Below are positions 8,294-15,256 of a stretch of 46,599 nt of DNA, in pieces. The position numbers and the translations under genes were made by a program. The notes beneath the pieces were generated by a model, which worked only from the letters and a program-made list of their open reading frames with translations, ran no database searches and was not told the DNA's origin. Within the stretch, counting starts at the first letter, position 1, and every line of letters begins with the position of its first letter. Source of the stretch: a virus; the IMG/VR virus record IMGVR_UViG_3300017744_000017, positions 1 to 46,599 of that record; one strand, given 5' to 3'.

Positions 8294-8664
8294 TTTTTAT
8301 CGCCTTTGCCTCGGTTGCGTTTACGTTCCATCTCTTGCTTTCGAACGACTTTTATAAGCTTACGAGCATTACGATCTATTCTTGCTTGTATGGCAGGCTT
8401 CTCCATTCTCTTCTCGATATCTTTTTTACGAGAGAATGACATCTCACCCTTATCTTGACCTTTAGTAATCTTTGAGACTACTGCCTTACGTGCTTGTTTA
8501 CGTGCACGTTTCTTCAAGGTGTCCATAGATGCAGTTTTTCTTTCTGCACGTTTTCGCGCCATGGCGATTCGTGCCTTATTCTTTTTCATTCGCATCGCGA
8601 GTTTTCGACGTTGTGCCATGTCGAGTACTTCCGATACCATATCTTTAAATGACAACATAGTCAT
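8290..8664 (-). CDS. Highly basic head-region protein (124 aa)
   Basis: The protein starts MTMLSFKDMVSEVLDMAQRR, a leader ending in V-S-E. The remainder is extremely Lys/Arg-rich (AMRMKKNKARIAMARKRAER, KKRARKQARKAVVSK) and helical, with almost no hydrophobic core. Proteins of this type sit in the head region of marine T4-like phages; DNA condensation inside the capsid, as for T4 internal proteins, is a reasonable inference. It overlaps the 566-aa gene by 4 nt. Confidence 0.65.
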   Translation of the reverse strand: MTMLSFKDMVSEVLDMAQRRKLAMRMKKNKARIAMARKRAERKTASMDTLKKRARKQARKAVVSKITKGQDKGEMSFSRKKDIEKRMEKPAIQARIDRNARKLIKVVRKQEMERKRNRGKGDKK

Positions 8665-8690
8665 CTATTCCTCTATTGGTTTATTCCATA

Positions 8691-9911
8691 TTATCTACGG
8701 GCTGAATCCCAACCCTTTAATATATCGGATGAAAAGTTGTTGTATGAAAATTCCATACGGTCAACCAATTTCACCGCGTCACCACCAAGCGTATCAATTG
8801 CAACGTATCCTTCTTCACCAGTCACTTTGTAACCATTAGAAGTTTTCACGAAAGTATCAATCGATTTAAGTTTGTCTAAACTATTTATAAGTTTTAATTT
8901 GACTAAAACAATTAATTTTTGCAATTCAAACATCTTAACTAGATTAGCCTTGTTTGTATCGGAGAAAAACTCCATCTCATCCTTCATTTTGGCAATCCAA
9001 TTGTCCTTACCACGTTGAGATTTCTTGCTTGCAATCTCTTTTTTGTAGTAAGCTTGTCTATTACTTATCAATCCCTTAACATGCTTTTTTGAGTCTGGGA
9101 GTAAGGACCCTGCACGAACGAACGAATTATTGTATGTTTCAATCGCCTGTGCGATATCAGGATTATCTGCGAGGGTCTTAATAGTGGTAGCAGAAGTCTG
9201 CTTGAACAAACGACCTATCTGGGTTAGTAGATCATTGACCGCTTTGGTTTCACGTTCAGACATCGTAGCATTAGTTGCGTCTTTCAACATTGCATCCTGT
9301 GACCATACGTTTACAGAATTGCGAAATTTCGACACGTCAACCCCATATGTCGCTCGCATCGACTCAAACGTATCGCCAGTGTATGTTGTGTGCCATACGA
9401 TACCGATCTTAGCAGCACGTACTTCTTTCGCCTGATCATAGGGAACTGCGTATGCGATTGTGTTCGGGTGGAACACACTATACTTCTGACCATCGATGGT
9501 CTTAGTAGTGACATCTCCGTCACCAAATAAAAAGTCGCCTTGCACAACACCATCGATTCCTAGTGACGGTAAATACTTGAGTGCGTCTTTCAACTTAGAG
9601 TTCAGATCACCTGACGTGTCCGCGTCGATGTCTGCGTCGGTCTTGTAGACCTTTGGGTTCTTGTTGAAGATACCTTTCTTAGCAACGAAGAACTTACCGT
9701 CGGATGGATCAATACCACAGAATACCGCAGGCGCACCGTCCCATTTCACTGACACACGACCACTACCAGATCCAGCTAACAAATCCCGCAAACTACGCAG
9801 GGCATTGATCGCCTGACGTGTGCCGTCAACTCCACCGTAAAGAACTTTGTCCTCAATGTGAGTCATGTGAGTGTTCTTCTGTTCGGTGATAAACTCTGCA
9901 AACTTTTCCAT
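8691..9911 (-). CDS. KxDG-motif, ligase/nucleotidyltransferase-like phage protein
   Basis: About 406 aa from the ATG that overlaps the upstream TAA (TAATG); an ATG two codons earlier (9917) is also possible. The leader is MEKFAEFITEQ (I-T-E). Residues about 52-62, VSVKWDGAPAV, match motif I (KxDG) of the covalent nucleotidyltransferase (DNA/RNA ligase, capping enzyme) superfamily. FFVAKKG (about 74-80) could be motif III, GVVQGDFLFG (about 121-130) motif IIIa, and AAKIGIVWH (about 166-174) a later motif. The C-terminal half is helical. I recall it as a conserved marine-phage family (DUF6267-like), without known function to me. Ligase activity is a hypothesis resting on motif I and motif order. 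Confidence 0.65.
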   Translation of the reverse strand: MEKFAEFITEQKNTHMTHIEDKVLYGGVDGTRQAINALRSLRDLLAGSGSGRVSVKWDGAPAVFCGIDPSDGKFFVAKKGIFNKNPKVYKTDADIDADTSGDLNSKLKDALKYLPSLGIDGVVQGDFLFGDGDVTTKTIDGQKYSVFHPNTIAYAVPYDQAKEVRAAKIGIVWHTTYTGDTFESMRATYGVDVSKFRNSVNVWSQDAMLKDATNATMSERETKAVNDLLTQIGRLFKQTSATTIKTLADNPDIAQAIETYNNSFVRAGSLLPDSKKHVKGLISNRQAYYKKEIASKKSQRGKDNWIAKMKDEMEFFSDTNKANLVKMFELQKLIVLVKLKLINSLDKLKSIDTFVKTSNGYKVTGEEGYVAIDTLGGDAVKLVDRMEFSYNNFSSDILKGWDSARR

Positions 9912-10390
9912 TACCATGCGCCTGGCGCTCCTTTCCTCTTAATGTACCAGATAGTACCGGACGAATCGGTGTCGGAATGTACTCTGTACTTGTTACCTAC
10001 TGCTTTCTTAACAAGACGACCATACAGTCTTTCACGACCTTGCAGTCCGGTCTTCTTGACATTCTTGTCCTTGGCAGCGGATAAGTGCATATACTTGGGA
10101 TTTTCCATTTTAATGAACTGAGTAATCATTTTCATAACAGTCGCCATGATACGTAATGCATCACCTTCACCCGTCACTTTTTGTTCACCGTTACGTTCGA
10201 AACTAATCTCCCAATCTATGTAATCATCGTCATCGATATGTTCATCACCTTCGATGTTTATATTTAATTTGCCACCATCATCAAGTTCAACTGTAGAACG
10301 ATACCCTTGTCTTCCGTCCTTCTTTAATACAGCCGGATATGGGTTGTTGAGTGTTTCTTGAAGTTCTGTAAATTCTGTAAATTTTTTCAT
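9911..10390 (-). CDS. Conserved head-region hypothetical protein (159 aa)
   Basis: The protein starts MKKFTEFTELQETLN, a cohort-type leader (MKKFxEF, then L-Q-E). The central part is acidic and beta-rich (KLNINIEGDEHIDDDDYIDW). The C-terminal region contains FIKMENPKYMHLSAAKDKN and LYGRLVKKAVGNKYRV, reminiscent of a conserved phage domain with an SxK...R..LY.RLvk pattern whose function is unknown to me. It is followed immediately by the KxDG protein (TAATG). A capsid-interior role is inference. Confidence 0.6.
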   Translation of the reverse strand: MKKFTEFTELQETLNNPYPAVLKKDGRQGYRSTVELDDGGKLNINIEGDEHIDDDDYIDWEISFERNGEQKVTGEGDALRIMATVMKMITQFIKMENPKYMHLSAAKDKNVKKTGLQGRERLYGRLVKKAVGNKYRVHSDTDSSGTIWYIKRKGAPGAW

Positions 10391-10398
10391 TATTATTC

Positions 10399-11775
10399 CT
10401 AACTATACTTTAAAAAGACCGAACTTTTCGGGGTCGAAGATGATGCTATACTTATCACTTGGGACATTACTTCATCCGATTTTCTTTTGGTCAACATAGT
10501 GTATATGAATTGCATACCTAAGAATTTACTGTATAACCACTCATTGCTATAATCCGCTAAGAATAATGCCATGTCTTCTTCAGTCATGTCCACATCACCT
10601 AAGTAATTGTACATCTTGGTGAATTCAGTAATAGTCGTGTTATTAGTAATTCTAGATTTTATCTTAAATTCGCTTTGATTGTGATACTCTCTATCGGCAA
10701 TACCAGAGAACTGTAATGCTGTCTGCAAGTTACCACCACCAATCTTACCGCCTGCGGCAGTCGTACCTTTAATCTCTCCCTGCCAACCAGACATTACCGA
10801 ACTAAATGTTCGAATTTGCATATTATACTCTTTACTGCCAAGTTTATAGGTGACATACACGTCCTTACTTGCAGTCCCTGCACGAGGGTATGAAGTCGAC
10901 CAATCTACGTTCTTACCCATACCAGAAATCGCATACTTAACAAACTTGGCTTCTGGTCTTGGAGTACCTCCGTTGAACTCTTCCTCGTAGCACGTCTTCG
11001 CATTACTTGCAAGTTTCTTCAGAGAGACTCCAATTAAATTCTTGTTCTTGTATTCCTGTAACAGTAGTTGGTTAAAATCGTCTAGATTATCTTGATCGGT
11101 GTTAAGAGAAAATCCTATTCTCATTGCCCACATGTCAGACGGGTTCCACTTGTTGACGTTAAGTGTTATACCAGCAGCTCTCTTCAACGTCTTATAGTTA
11201 TTCTCTATACTAGTGACTACTGTACCACCTCGCAAAAACTTATAGTTACCTGTCCCCAACTTACCTGACAATTTATTACTGATAACTACTGCTGAATTCT
11301 TCCATGCCTCATCTAATCCATCGAGACATTGCTTCAGAGTTCTATCACAATCGGTAAATCTGGATATAGTAGAAGCGTCCAATAAATCGATTGCCTCTAA
11401 CCAACTGTTTAAACTACTTCCTTTCTTTTGACGGGCGGCAGATACGTATGCGTGAAAACATTCACCTAGTGCGGTAATCTCATCACCGGCACCTGAACCA
11501 CCTTGTCCACTGAATGGTGCCTTATCTATCTTGGTCCAAGAATAACCATTAAATATAGGAAGAAACCTACTACCCATCTTAAAAGCACTATTGACTTTAC
11601 TGATATCTCTTTTTTTAACAGCAGATATCCAAGAAACAACTTCGTCAGTCATGTTAACTACTTGCTTATTGGTTACACCTGCGAACTTGATCTCTTTACC
11701 GTTTTCGATCTCGATTGCTACCTTCTCTAGGTAACCTTTATCGAATTTAGCATCTGATCCAGTAAAATTTGCCAT
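10399..11775 (-). CDS. Phage protein with WNPSDMW/SLKK signature (458 aa), possible nuclease-fold
   Basis: The protein lacks the cohort leader and starts MANFTGSDAKFDKGYLE. Around residues 206-260 it has VNKWNPSDMWAMRI, then a helix (LLLQEYKNKN) and LIGVSLKKLASNAK. This WNPxDxW...LI.iSLKK arrangement recurs in phage proteins and resembles a PD-(D/E)XK-type core, but catalysis is unproven. The rest is beta-rich with SGWQGEIKGTTAAGG. Its upstream region carries both a sigma-70 promoter and a late box at 11811-11838, so it is probably expressed throughout infection. Start ATG 11775 is in an open gap, with no competing frame. Confidence 0.5.
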   Translation of the reverse strand: MANFTGSDAKFDKGYLEKVAIEIENGKEIKFAGVTNKQVVNMTDEVVSWISAVKKRDISKVNSAFKMGSRFLPIFNGYSWTKIDKAPFSGQGGSGAGDEITALGECFHAYVSAARQKKGSSLNSWLEAIDLLDASTISRFTDCDRTLKQCLDGLDEAWKNSAVVISNKLSGKLGTGNYKFLRGGTVVTSIENNYKTLKRAAGITLNVNKWNPSDMWAMRIGFSLNTDQDNLDDFNQLLLQEYKNKNLIGVSLKKLASNAKTCYEEEFNGGTPRPEAKFVKYAISGMGKNVDWSTSYPRAGTASKDVYVTYKLGSKEYNMQIRTFSSVMSGWQGEIKGTTAAGGKIGGGNLQTALQFSGIADREYHNQSEFKIKSRITNNTTITEFTKMYNYLGDVDMTEEDMALFLADYSNEWLYSKFLGMQFIYTMLTKRKSDEVMSQVISIASSSTPKSSVFLKYS

Positions 11776-11810
11776 CTCTAGAATCCTCTTTACTCTAAGT
11801 TAGTCCCTAG

Positions 11811-11838
11811 AGTATAACAGATACTATTTATATGTCAA
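11811..11838 (-). promoter_or_regulatory. Overlapping early (sigma-70) and late (TATAAATA) promoter
   Basis: On the minus strand TTGACA (11833-11838) and TATACT (11811-11816) are separated by 16 bp. Within that spacer lies TATAAATA (11825-11832), the T4 late octamer. The element overlaps the stop codon of the nuclease gene (11828) and is about 36 bp upstream of the 458-aa gene. Confidence 0.6.
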
Positions 11839-12547
11839 GAGCATTTGTACTATTTTCTTCGTTATATTGGGCGATAGTATCTCGTAATGGACGCACCCAG
11901 TTGTCACGATGTTCGATAAACACCTGTGGTTCATGGTTGTCGACAGAGATAATAGTCACAAGTTGGGTGATAGGCATACCCGTGCGTTCTTCCCACATAA
12001 TAGAATATGCAGACTCTTGCATGAAGTAGTTCTTGATCCAGTCAAGACGTTTGGGTTTCATGGATGTCTTGTAGTCAATGATGGAAGGTTTGCCATCAAA
12101 GATGCCCACACAATCCACACGACCAGCGACACCTAGGTGCGTAGAGTAGAGTGGTGCTTCTTGAGCGTAGACTGTACCAAGACGTTCATCAAGGATGGGT
12201 TTGAGTTTCAGGAAAGACTCGATTAAATCGGGAGTACGTTTGGTCAACGTTTGTTCACCAGTGTCGATATTCATCGCCATGTACTTGTCATAGTCGGGGT
12301 CGTTGTTTACGTACTGTTCACAAATTTCGTGAACCGCAGTACCACGCGTAGATGCGCGATAGGAGATACGGTTTGCTTCTTTCTCACCGACACGAGCACG
12401 CCACTTTGCAATGGAGTCACGGGACAGTATAGAAAGGACCGTAGTGATAGAAGGTAGTTGAATACCTTCGGGAGTTTTGTATTGACGGCCCATGTCTGTA
12501 GTAACAGCAGTCATTTCGGTCAAAGGGATAGGTTCGTGTGTAAACAT
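11828..12547 (-). CDS. PD-(D/E)XK exonuclease (RecB/Cas4-like)
   Basis: 239 aa with the full order of RecB-type nuclease motifs: RGTAVHEICEQYV (the H of motif I), GVAGRVDCVGIF (the metal-binding D), IIDYKTS (the D-x-K core) and YFMQESAYSIMW (the Q-x-x-x-Y motif). These give a compact single-domain nuclease of the kind common in marine T4-like phages. It probably digests DNA ends during recombination or host-DNA degradation in the cytoplasm. A strong sigma-70 promoter lies directly upstream at 12579-12608, so it is likely an early gene. Confidence 0.85.
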   Translation of the reverse strand: MFTHEPIPLTEMTAVTTDMGRQYKTPEGIQLPSITTVLSILSRDSIAKWRARVGEKEANRISYRASTRGTAVHEICEQYVNNDPDYDKYMAMNIDTGEQTLTKRTPDLIESFLKLKPILDERLGTVYAQEAPLYSTHLGVAGRVDCVGIFDGKPSIIDYKTSMKPKRLDWIKNYFMQESAYSIMWEERTGMPITQLVTIISVDNHEPQVFIEHRDNWVRPLRDTIAQYNEENSTNALDI

Positions 12548-12578
12548 AATATAGTCCAGTTCAATTCAATATACCAGT

Positions 12579-12608
12579 ATTATAACATCTTTTAGAAACG
12601 TTTGTCAA
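12579..12608 (-). promoter_or_regulatory. Consensus sigma-70 promoter upstream of nuclease
   Basis: Minus strand TTGACA (12603-12608), 18-bp spacer, TATAAT (12579-12584). It ends 32 bp before the nuclease start at 12547 and lies about 40 bp beyond the 3' edge of the candidate structured RNA. Confidence 0.8.
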
Positions 12609-12647
12609 GGGCAAACGGTGACTATTTTTACGGTATTGGTCAAATAA

Positions 12648-12842
12648 GAATCCCCACGAATACAGGGGCTCAAGTGAATGGTACTTCATGTGTCGGAGAA
12701 CCGTAACTTGTGGGATTGAGGTCTCCCATCTGCTCTGGCATTTTTAACATGCACGTTGTGAGAGATCGCAGTTATCAAGTTAGTGCGCTTGGTGCGCATC
12801 GTTCTTCTCTAGTACCGAGCCCCCGTATTGTGGGGAAATTCG
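12648..12842 (-). ncRNA. Candidate structured non-coding RNA (about 195 nt) next to tRNA-Ala
   Basis: There is no credible gene between 12,609 and 12,849. The segments 12811-12842 and 12648-12685 form a long imperfect inverted repeat. Paired blocks on the minus strand are GGTACT/AGTACC, GGGGCTC/GAGCCCC, AATAC/GTATT, CCCCA/TGGGG and GAAT/ATTC. This gives about 28 pairs including one G-U pair possible only in minus-strand RNA. Inside, further pairings are AGAAC/GTTCT (12697-12701 with 12801-12805), TAACTTG/CAAGTTA (12704-12710 with 12776-12782) and hairpins at 12711-12728, 12738-12752 and 12784-12798. The layout suggests a stable branched RNA processed from the tRNA-Ala transcript, comparable in position to T4 RNAs C and D. 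Similarity to a known family is not recognised. Confidence 0.55.
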
Positions 12843-12849
12843 TGAAAAG

Positions 12850-12925
12850 TGGTGGAGCCGATAGGGATCGAACCTACGACCTATTCCGTGCAAGGGAATC
12901 GCTCTCCCAACTGAGCTACGGCCCC
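12850..12925 (-). tRNA. tRNA-Ala (UGC)
   Basis: Cloverleaf with acceptor GGGGCCG/CGGCTCC (one G-U pair), D arm GTAGCTCAGTTGGGAGAGC, anticodon stem ATTCC/GGAAT with TGC in the loop, and a T arm with GGTTCGATCC. CCA is encoded at 12850-12852. It is preceded by a late promoter box at 12952-12959. Confidence 0.95.
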
Positions 12926-12940
12926 ACAATTCTTACTAAA

Positions 12941-13090
12941 CTACTTTTCCTTATTTATACTCTTTTCTTTCTTGACAGATTCCTCTGTCTTTTTGTCTTT
13001 ACCGAAGATTTTATCCCAGTTATCTCTACCTTGTTTTGATAACGTCTTAGACTGTATTGCGTCTCCGGTTATGTCGTTTCTACTTACCAT
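12941..13090 (-). CDS. Small conserved phage protein (49 aa)
   Basis: I choose the Met at 13090 (MVSRNDITGDAIQSKTLSKQ) rather than the upstream extension to 13168. The region from SRNDITGD through QGRDNWDKIFGKDKK matches a small protein common in cyanophages (SRNDITGDxxxSK...yrdNyD.IFGk). The upstream part overlaps the membrane-protein gene at 13080-13223 in another frame. The protein is charged and soluble, and its function is unknown. A late promoter box lies at its 3' end. Confidence 0.6.
   Translation of the reverse strand: MVSRNDITGDAIQSKTLSKQGRDNWDKIFGKDKKTEESVKKEKSINKEK
12952..12959 (-). promoter_or_regulatory. T4-type late promoter box TATAAATA
   Basis: Minus strand TATAAATA about 27 bp upstream of tRNA-Ala, inside the 3' end of the small gene at 12941-13090. 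It would drive tRNA-Ala and the candidate structured RNA. Confidence 0.55.
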
Positions 13091-13223
13091 CTTCTTTCGC
13101 TTTGCTCCACCAATCTTTGGTAACTTTATCGGTGTACTTGTGTGAGTATATGAGAGTGATGCCACCAAAAACCATCGGACATAACATCACTCCAAGTATT
13201 CCTATTAAACCAAAATCAAACAT
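13080..13223 (-). CDS. Small single-pass membrane protein (47 aa)
   Basis: Reading the minus strand from ATG at 13221-13223 to TAG at 13080-13082 gives MFDFGLIGILGVMLCPMVFG, then GITLIYSHKYTDKVTKDWW and a short KAKEDGK tail. One N-terminal transmembrane helix is followed by a basic tail. It overlaps its upstream neighbour by 8 nt and the downstream gene by 11 nt, filling what would otherwise be a gap in a tightly packed operon. Function unknown. Confidence 0.6.
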   Translation of the reverse strand: MFDFGLIGILGVMLCPMVFGGITLIYSHKYTDKVTKDWWSKAKEDGK

Positions 13224-13440
13224 TTTCAATCTGGCTCTTTACCCAATCTAGTTCTTGAATGATTCTGTTATACCATGCGACATCAATTTCAGAATTGTTA
13301 GGATTGTTTGCTTCCATCCTAAGTTGTTCCATTCGTATGTCTATGTAGTCACACCTTATAAATTCTTTTTTAGACACTCTATCTAAGAATGCTTTTTTCG
13401 CTAAGGTCAAGCATTCTACATTACTATTACTATTACTCAT
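13216..13440 (-). CDS. Hypothetical protein, coupled to cytochrome peroxidase gene (74 aa)
   Basis: I choose the ATG at 13440 (MSNSNSNVECLTLAKKAF) because it overlaps the TGA of the cytochrome gene as ATGA; the three extra codons to 13449 are unlikely. The protein is helical and soluble, with charged heptads (DYIDIRMEQLRMEANNPN, RIIQELDWVKSQIENV). No family recognised. It is translated right after the peroxidase, but a functional link is only positional. Confidence 0.6.
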   Translation of the reverse strand: MSNSNSNVECLTLAKKAFLDRVSKKEFIRCDYIDIRMEQLRMEANNPNNSEIDVAWYNRIIQELDWVKSQIENV

Positions 13441-14855
13441 TGGACACACCCTAATTCTCTGCGCGAATCTTCGTCGTTGTTAGTTACACAGAGACCAGTA
13501 GGCAACTCTGTAGGTACATATCTCATCAAGTCTGGGTCATATAAACTATTTTCTAAGAATGATACCAGATTAGATATCTCTTCCTCAGACAGATCTAGGG
13601 GAGTGAATCTATAGTCTATATCTATAAGATCTACATCTGGGTGTTGTGGTGTCGCCGCAACTTTGTATCGTACCACTTCTTCAACACTAGTGAATGATGC
13701 ACCGTGACCGAATACTTCTGTGTCTGTCAGATTATATAGAGGCGGTACCTTAAATGCATACTTCTCCATATCGTCACCAGTAAAACCAGCGCGGCCTTCT
13801 CTAACACCTTCACCGACTTCACCGATGATATCGTCCCACATGTCTAGATCGTGGAATCCAAGTGTCATAAACACTTCACTTGCAAGAGAACCGACAGGAG
13901 ATGAAAGAGCGGGACCGTTGTGACACGAGTGACAGTTACCTTTACCGAAGAACACTTTCGCGCCTTCGACTTCTTCTAAAGTCATCGCGTCTTCGTCACC
14001 ACGTAAGAAGTCTTGAAATGGTGCTTGGTTTGCGAGAATGGTTCTCTCGTATGCGGCAATCGCAAAAGATGCTGCTTCTAACATATCATTAGGTTGTGAG
14101 GTACCGTATGCCGCTTCGAACATCATCCGATACTTCTCATTAGTAGTGAGCACAGAACCTTCTTCTACATTCATGCGATGTACACCTAGACCAGCAACTG
14201 CTTGAGTCTCTAGACCAGCAAGATTACGTAGGTTAGCCTCTTTAGGAGTGCCTTCAGTGAAGTGCCTTTCAGGGTCAATACCAATGTTAACTATACCTCC
14301 GATCACATTGCCGAACTGTCCGTTCCACAACATGACTTCTTGATATGCAGTATTAAGTACTGTGGGTGATGTCACAGGTTGTACATCAACTGTTGAAGGG
14401 TCAACTCCAGCAGCAACTGTACGATGGTCAAACCCTACACCGCCTTCACCAATACCTTGACGAATACCGGACTTGAAACCATTCTGTCCGTTGTGACATG
14501 AAGCACAGGACCACGTGTTATCCATATCTGTCTGGTTGGTTTCAGTAGACGTGATTCCCGTCTCGTGATAAATGAACTTACCCAACTCTACTTTTTCAGC
14601 AGTAATAGGGTTACTTGGATCTTGAGGGATGTTTAGAAAGTCATCACTCTCAGGTAAGATATACCCTTCGTAAGAACCTGTCGGGGATGTAGTACTCATC
14701 ACAGTTTTTAGTTCTTCAACGGCAATCTCAAGTGCTGTTAAGGTAGGTGCTGGGGGTGGTGCGATGGTAACAGGTTCTGGTGCAGATTCTGAACCACCTC
14801 CAGAACATGCGCTAAGAACAGTAGTACATAATACTACGGATAATAGTTGTTTCAT
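13437..14855 (-). CDS. Di-heme cytochrome c peroxidase / MauG-like lipoprotein
   Basis: 472 aa. The N-terminus MKQLLSVVLCTTVLSACSGG is a lipoprotein signal with lipobox LSAC (Cys17), so the mature protein should be membrane-anchored on the periplasmic side. A Pro-rich linker follows. Two c-type heme motifs are visible: CASCH at about 117-121 and CHSCH at about 308-312 within the family context GKGNCHSCHNGPALS. Other family cues are MLWNGQFG, ERTILANQAPF, FKVPPLYNLTDTEVFGHGAS and FTSVEEVV. The family reduces H2O2 with electrons from small cytochromes or quinols, or oxidises protein side chains (MauG). The length fits the family with an N-terminal extension. Heme attachment would need the host Ccm system. 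Such a gene is highly unusual in a phage. It lies between small phage genes and tRNA-Ser, on the same strand, with ATGA coupling downstream. Confidence 0.9.
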   Translation of the reverse strand: MKQLLSVVLCTTVLSACSGGGSESAPEPVTIAPPPAPTLTALEIAVEELKTVMSTTSPTGSYEGYILPESDDFLNIPQDPSNPITAEKVELGKFIYHETGITSTETNQTDMDNTWSCASCHNGQNGFKSGIRQGIGEGGVGFDHRTVAAGVDPSTVDVQPVTSPTVLNTAYQEVMLWNGQFGNVIGGIVNIGIDPERHFTEGTPKEANLRNLAGLETQAVAGLGVHRMNVEEGSVLTTNEKYRMMFEAAYGTSQPNDMLEAASFAIAAYERTILANQAPFQDFLRGDEDAMTLEEVEGAKVFFGKGNCHSCHNGPALSSPVGSLASEVFMTLGFHDLDMWDDIIGEVGEGVREGRAGFTGDDMEKYAFKVPPLYNLTDTEVFGHGASFTSVEEVVRYKVAATPQHPDVDLIDIDYRFTPLDLSEEEISNLVSFLENSLYDPDLMRYVPTELPTGLCVTNNDEDSRRELGCVQ

Positions 14856-14885
14856 TGTTTCGATCTCTCACTTCTAATAATAAAA

Positions 14886-14976
14886 TGGCCGAGGGATAGG
14901 GATTCGAACCCTAGATACGCTATTAACGTATGCCAGTTTTCAAGACTGGTGCATTCAACCGCTCTGCCATCCCTCG
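14886..14976 (-). tRNA. tRNA-Ser (UGA)
   Basis: Acceptor CGAGGGA/TCCCTCG, anticodon loop CTTGAAA (TGA), long class-II variable arm (CATACGTTAATAGCGTATC) and T loop GGTTCGAATCC. Discriminator G and encoded CCA at 14886-14888. A near-consensus promoter lies upstream at 14989-15017. Confidence 0.95.
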
Positions 14977-14988
14977 ATTTATTTAAAC

Positions 14989-15017
14989 ATGATACACTAA
15001 TTGACAGGAGTTGTCAA
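14989..15017 (-). promoter_or_regulatory. Sigma-70 promoter upstream of tRNA-Ser
   Basis: Minus strand TTGACA (15012-15017), 17-bp spacer, TATCAT (14989-14994), ending 13 bp before tRNA-Ser. The -35 forms a palindrome with an adjacent TTGACA on the plus strand (TTGACAGGAGTTGTCAA, 15001-15017). Confidence 0.65.
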
Positions 15018-15035
15018 CCCCACTTTCATATTTTC

Positions 15036-15112
<77 letters not shown>

Positions 15113-15122
15113 GTAGAAAAGT

Positions 15123-15197
15123 TGGCTGGGGTGGAAGGATTCGAACCTACGAATGACGGGATCAAAACCCGTTGCCTTACCACTTGGCGACACCCCA
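15123..15197 (-). tRNA. tRNA-Gln (UUG)
   Basis: Acceptor TGGGGTG/CACCCCA with the U1 start typical of bacterial tRNA-Gln, anticodon TTG in loop TTTTGAT, T loop GGTTCGAATCC. Discriminator G and CCA at 15123-15125. It is 10 bp upstream of tRNA-Arg in transcription order. Confidence 0.95.
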
Positions 15198-15256
15198 AAC
15201 CTGTTTGCTCTACTGGGCACCACTGATTCAGTTATTTTAAAAGGGGAATCAGACCC

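Noticed and set aside
8882-8889. TATAAATA on the minus strand inside the KxDG gene
   Set aside because: It lies in coding sequence over 200 bp from the next start; likely chance in AT-rich codons.
12648-12842. Candidate structured RNA as tmRNA or 6S RNA
   Set aside because: There is no tRNA-Ala-like half with a tag frame, and the sequence does not resemble 6S apart from a long closing stem; tRNA-Ala next to it is complete on its own.
13437-14855. Idea that the cytochrome peroxidase marks host DNA or an assembly chimera
   Set aside because: Small phage-type genes, tRNAs and the same strand surround it on both sides, and it overlaps its neighbour by ATGA; still worth a read-coverage check.
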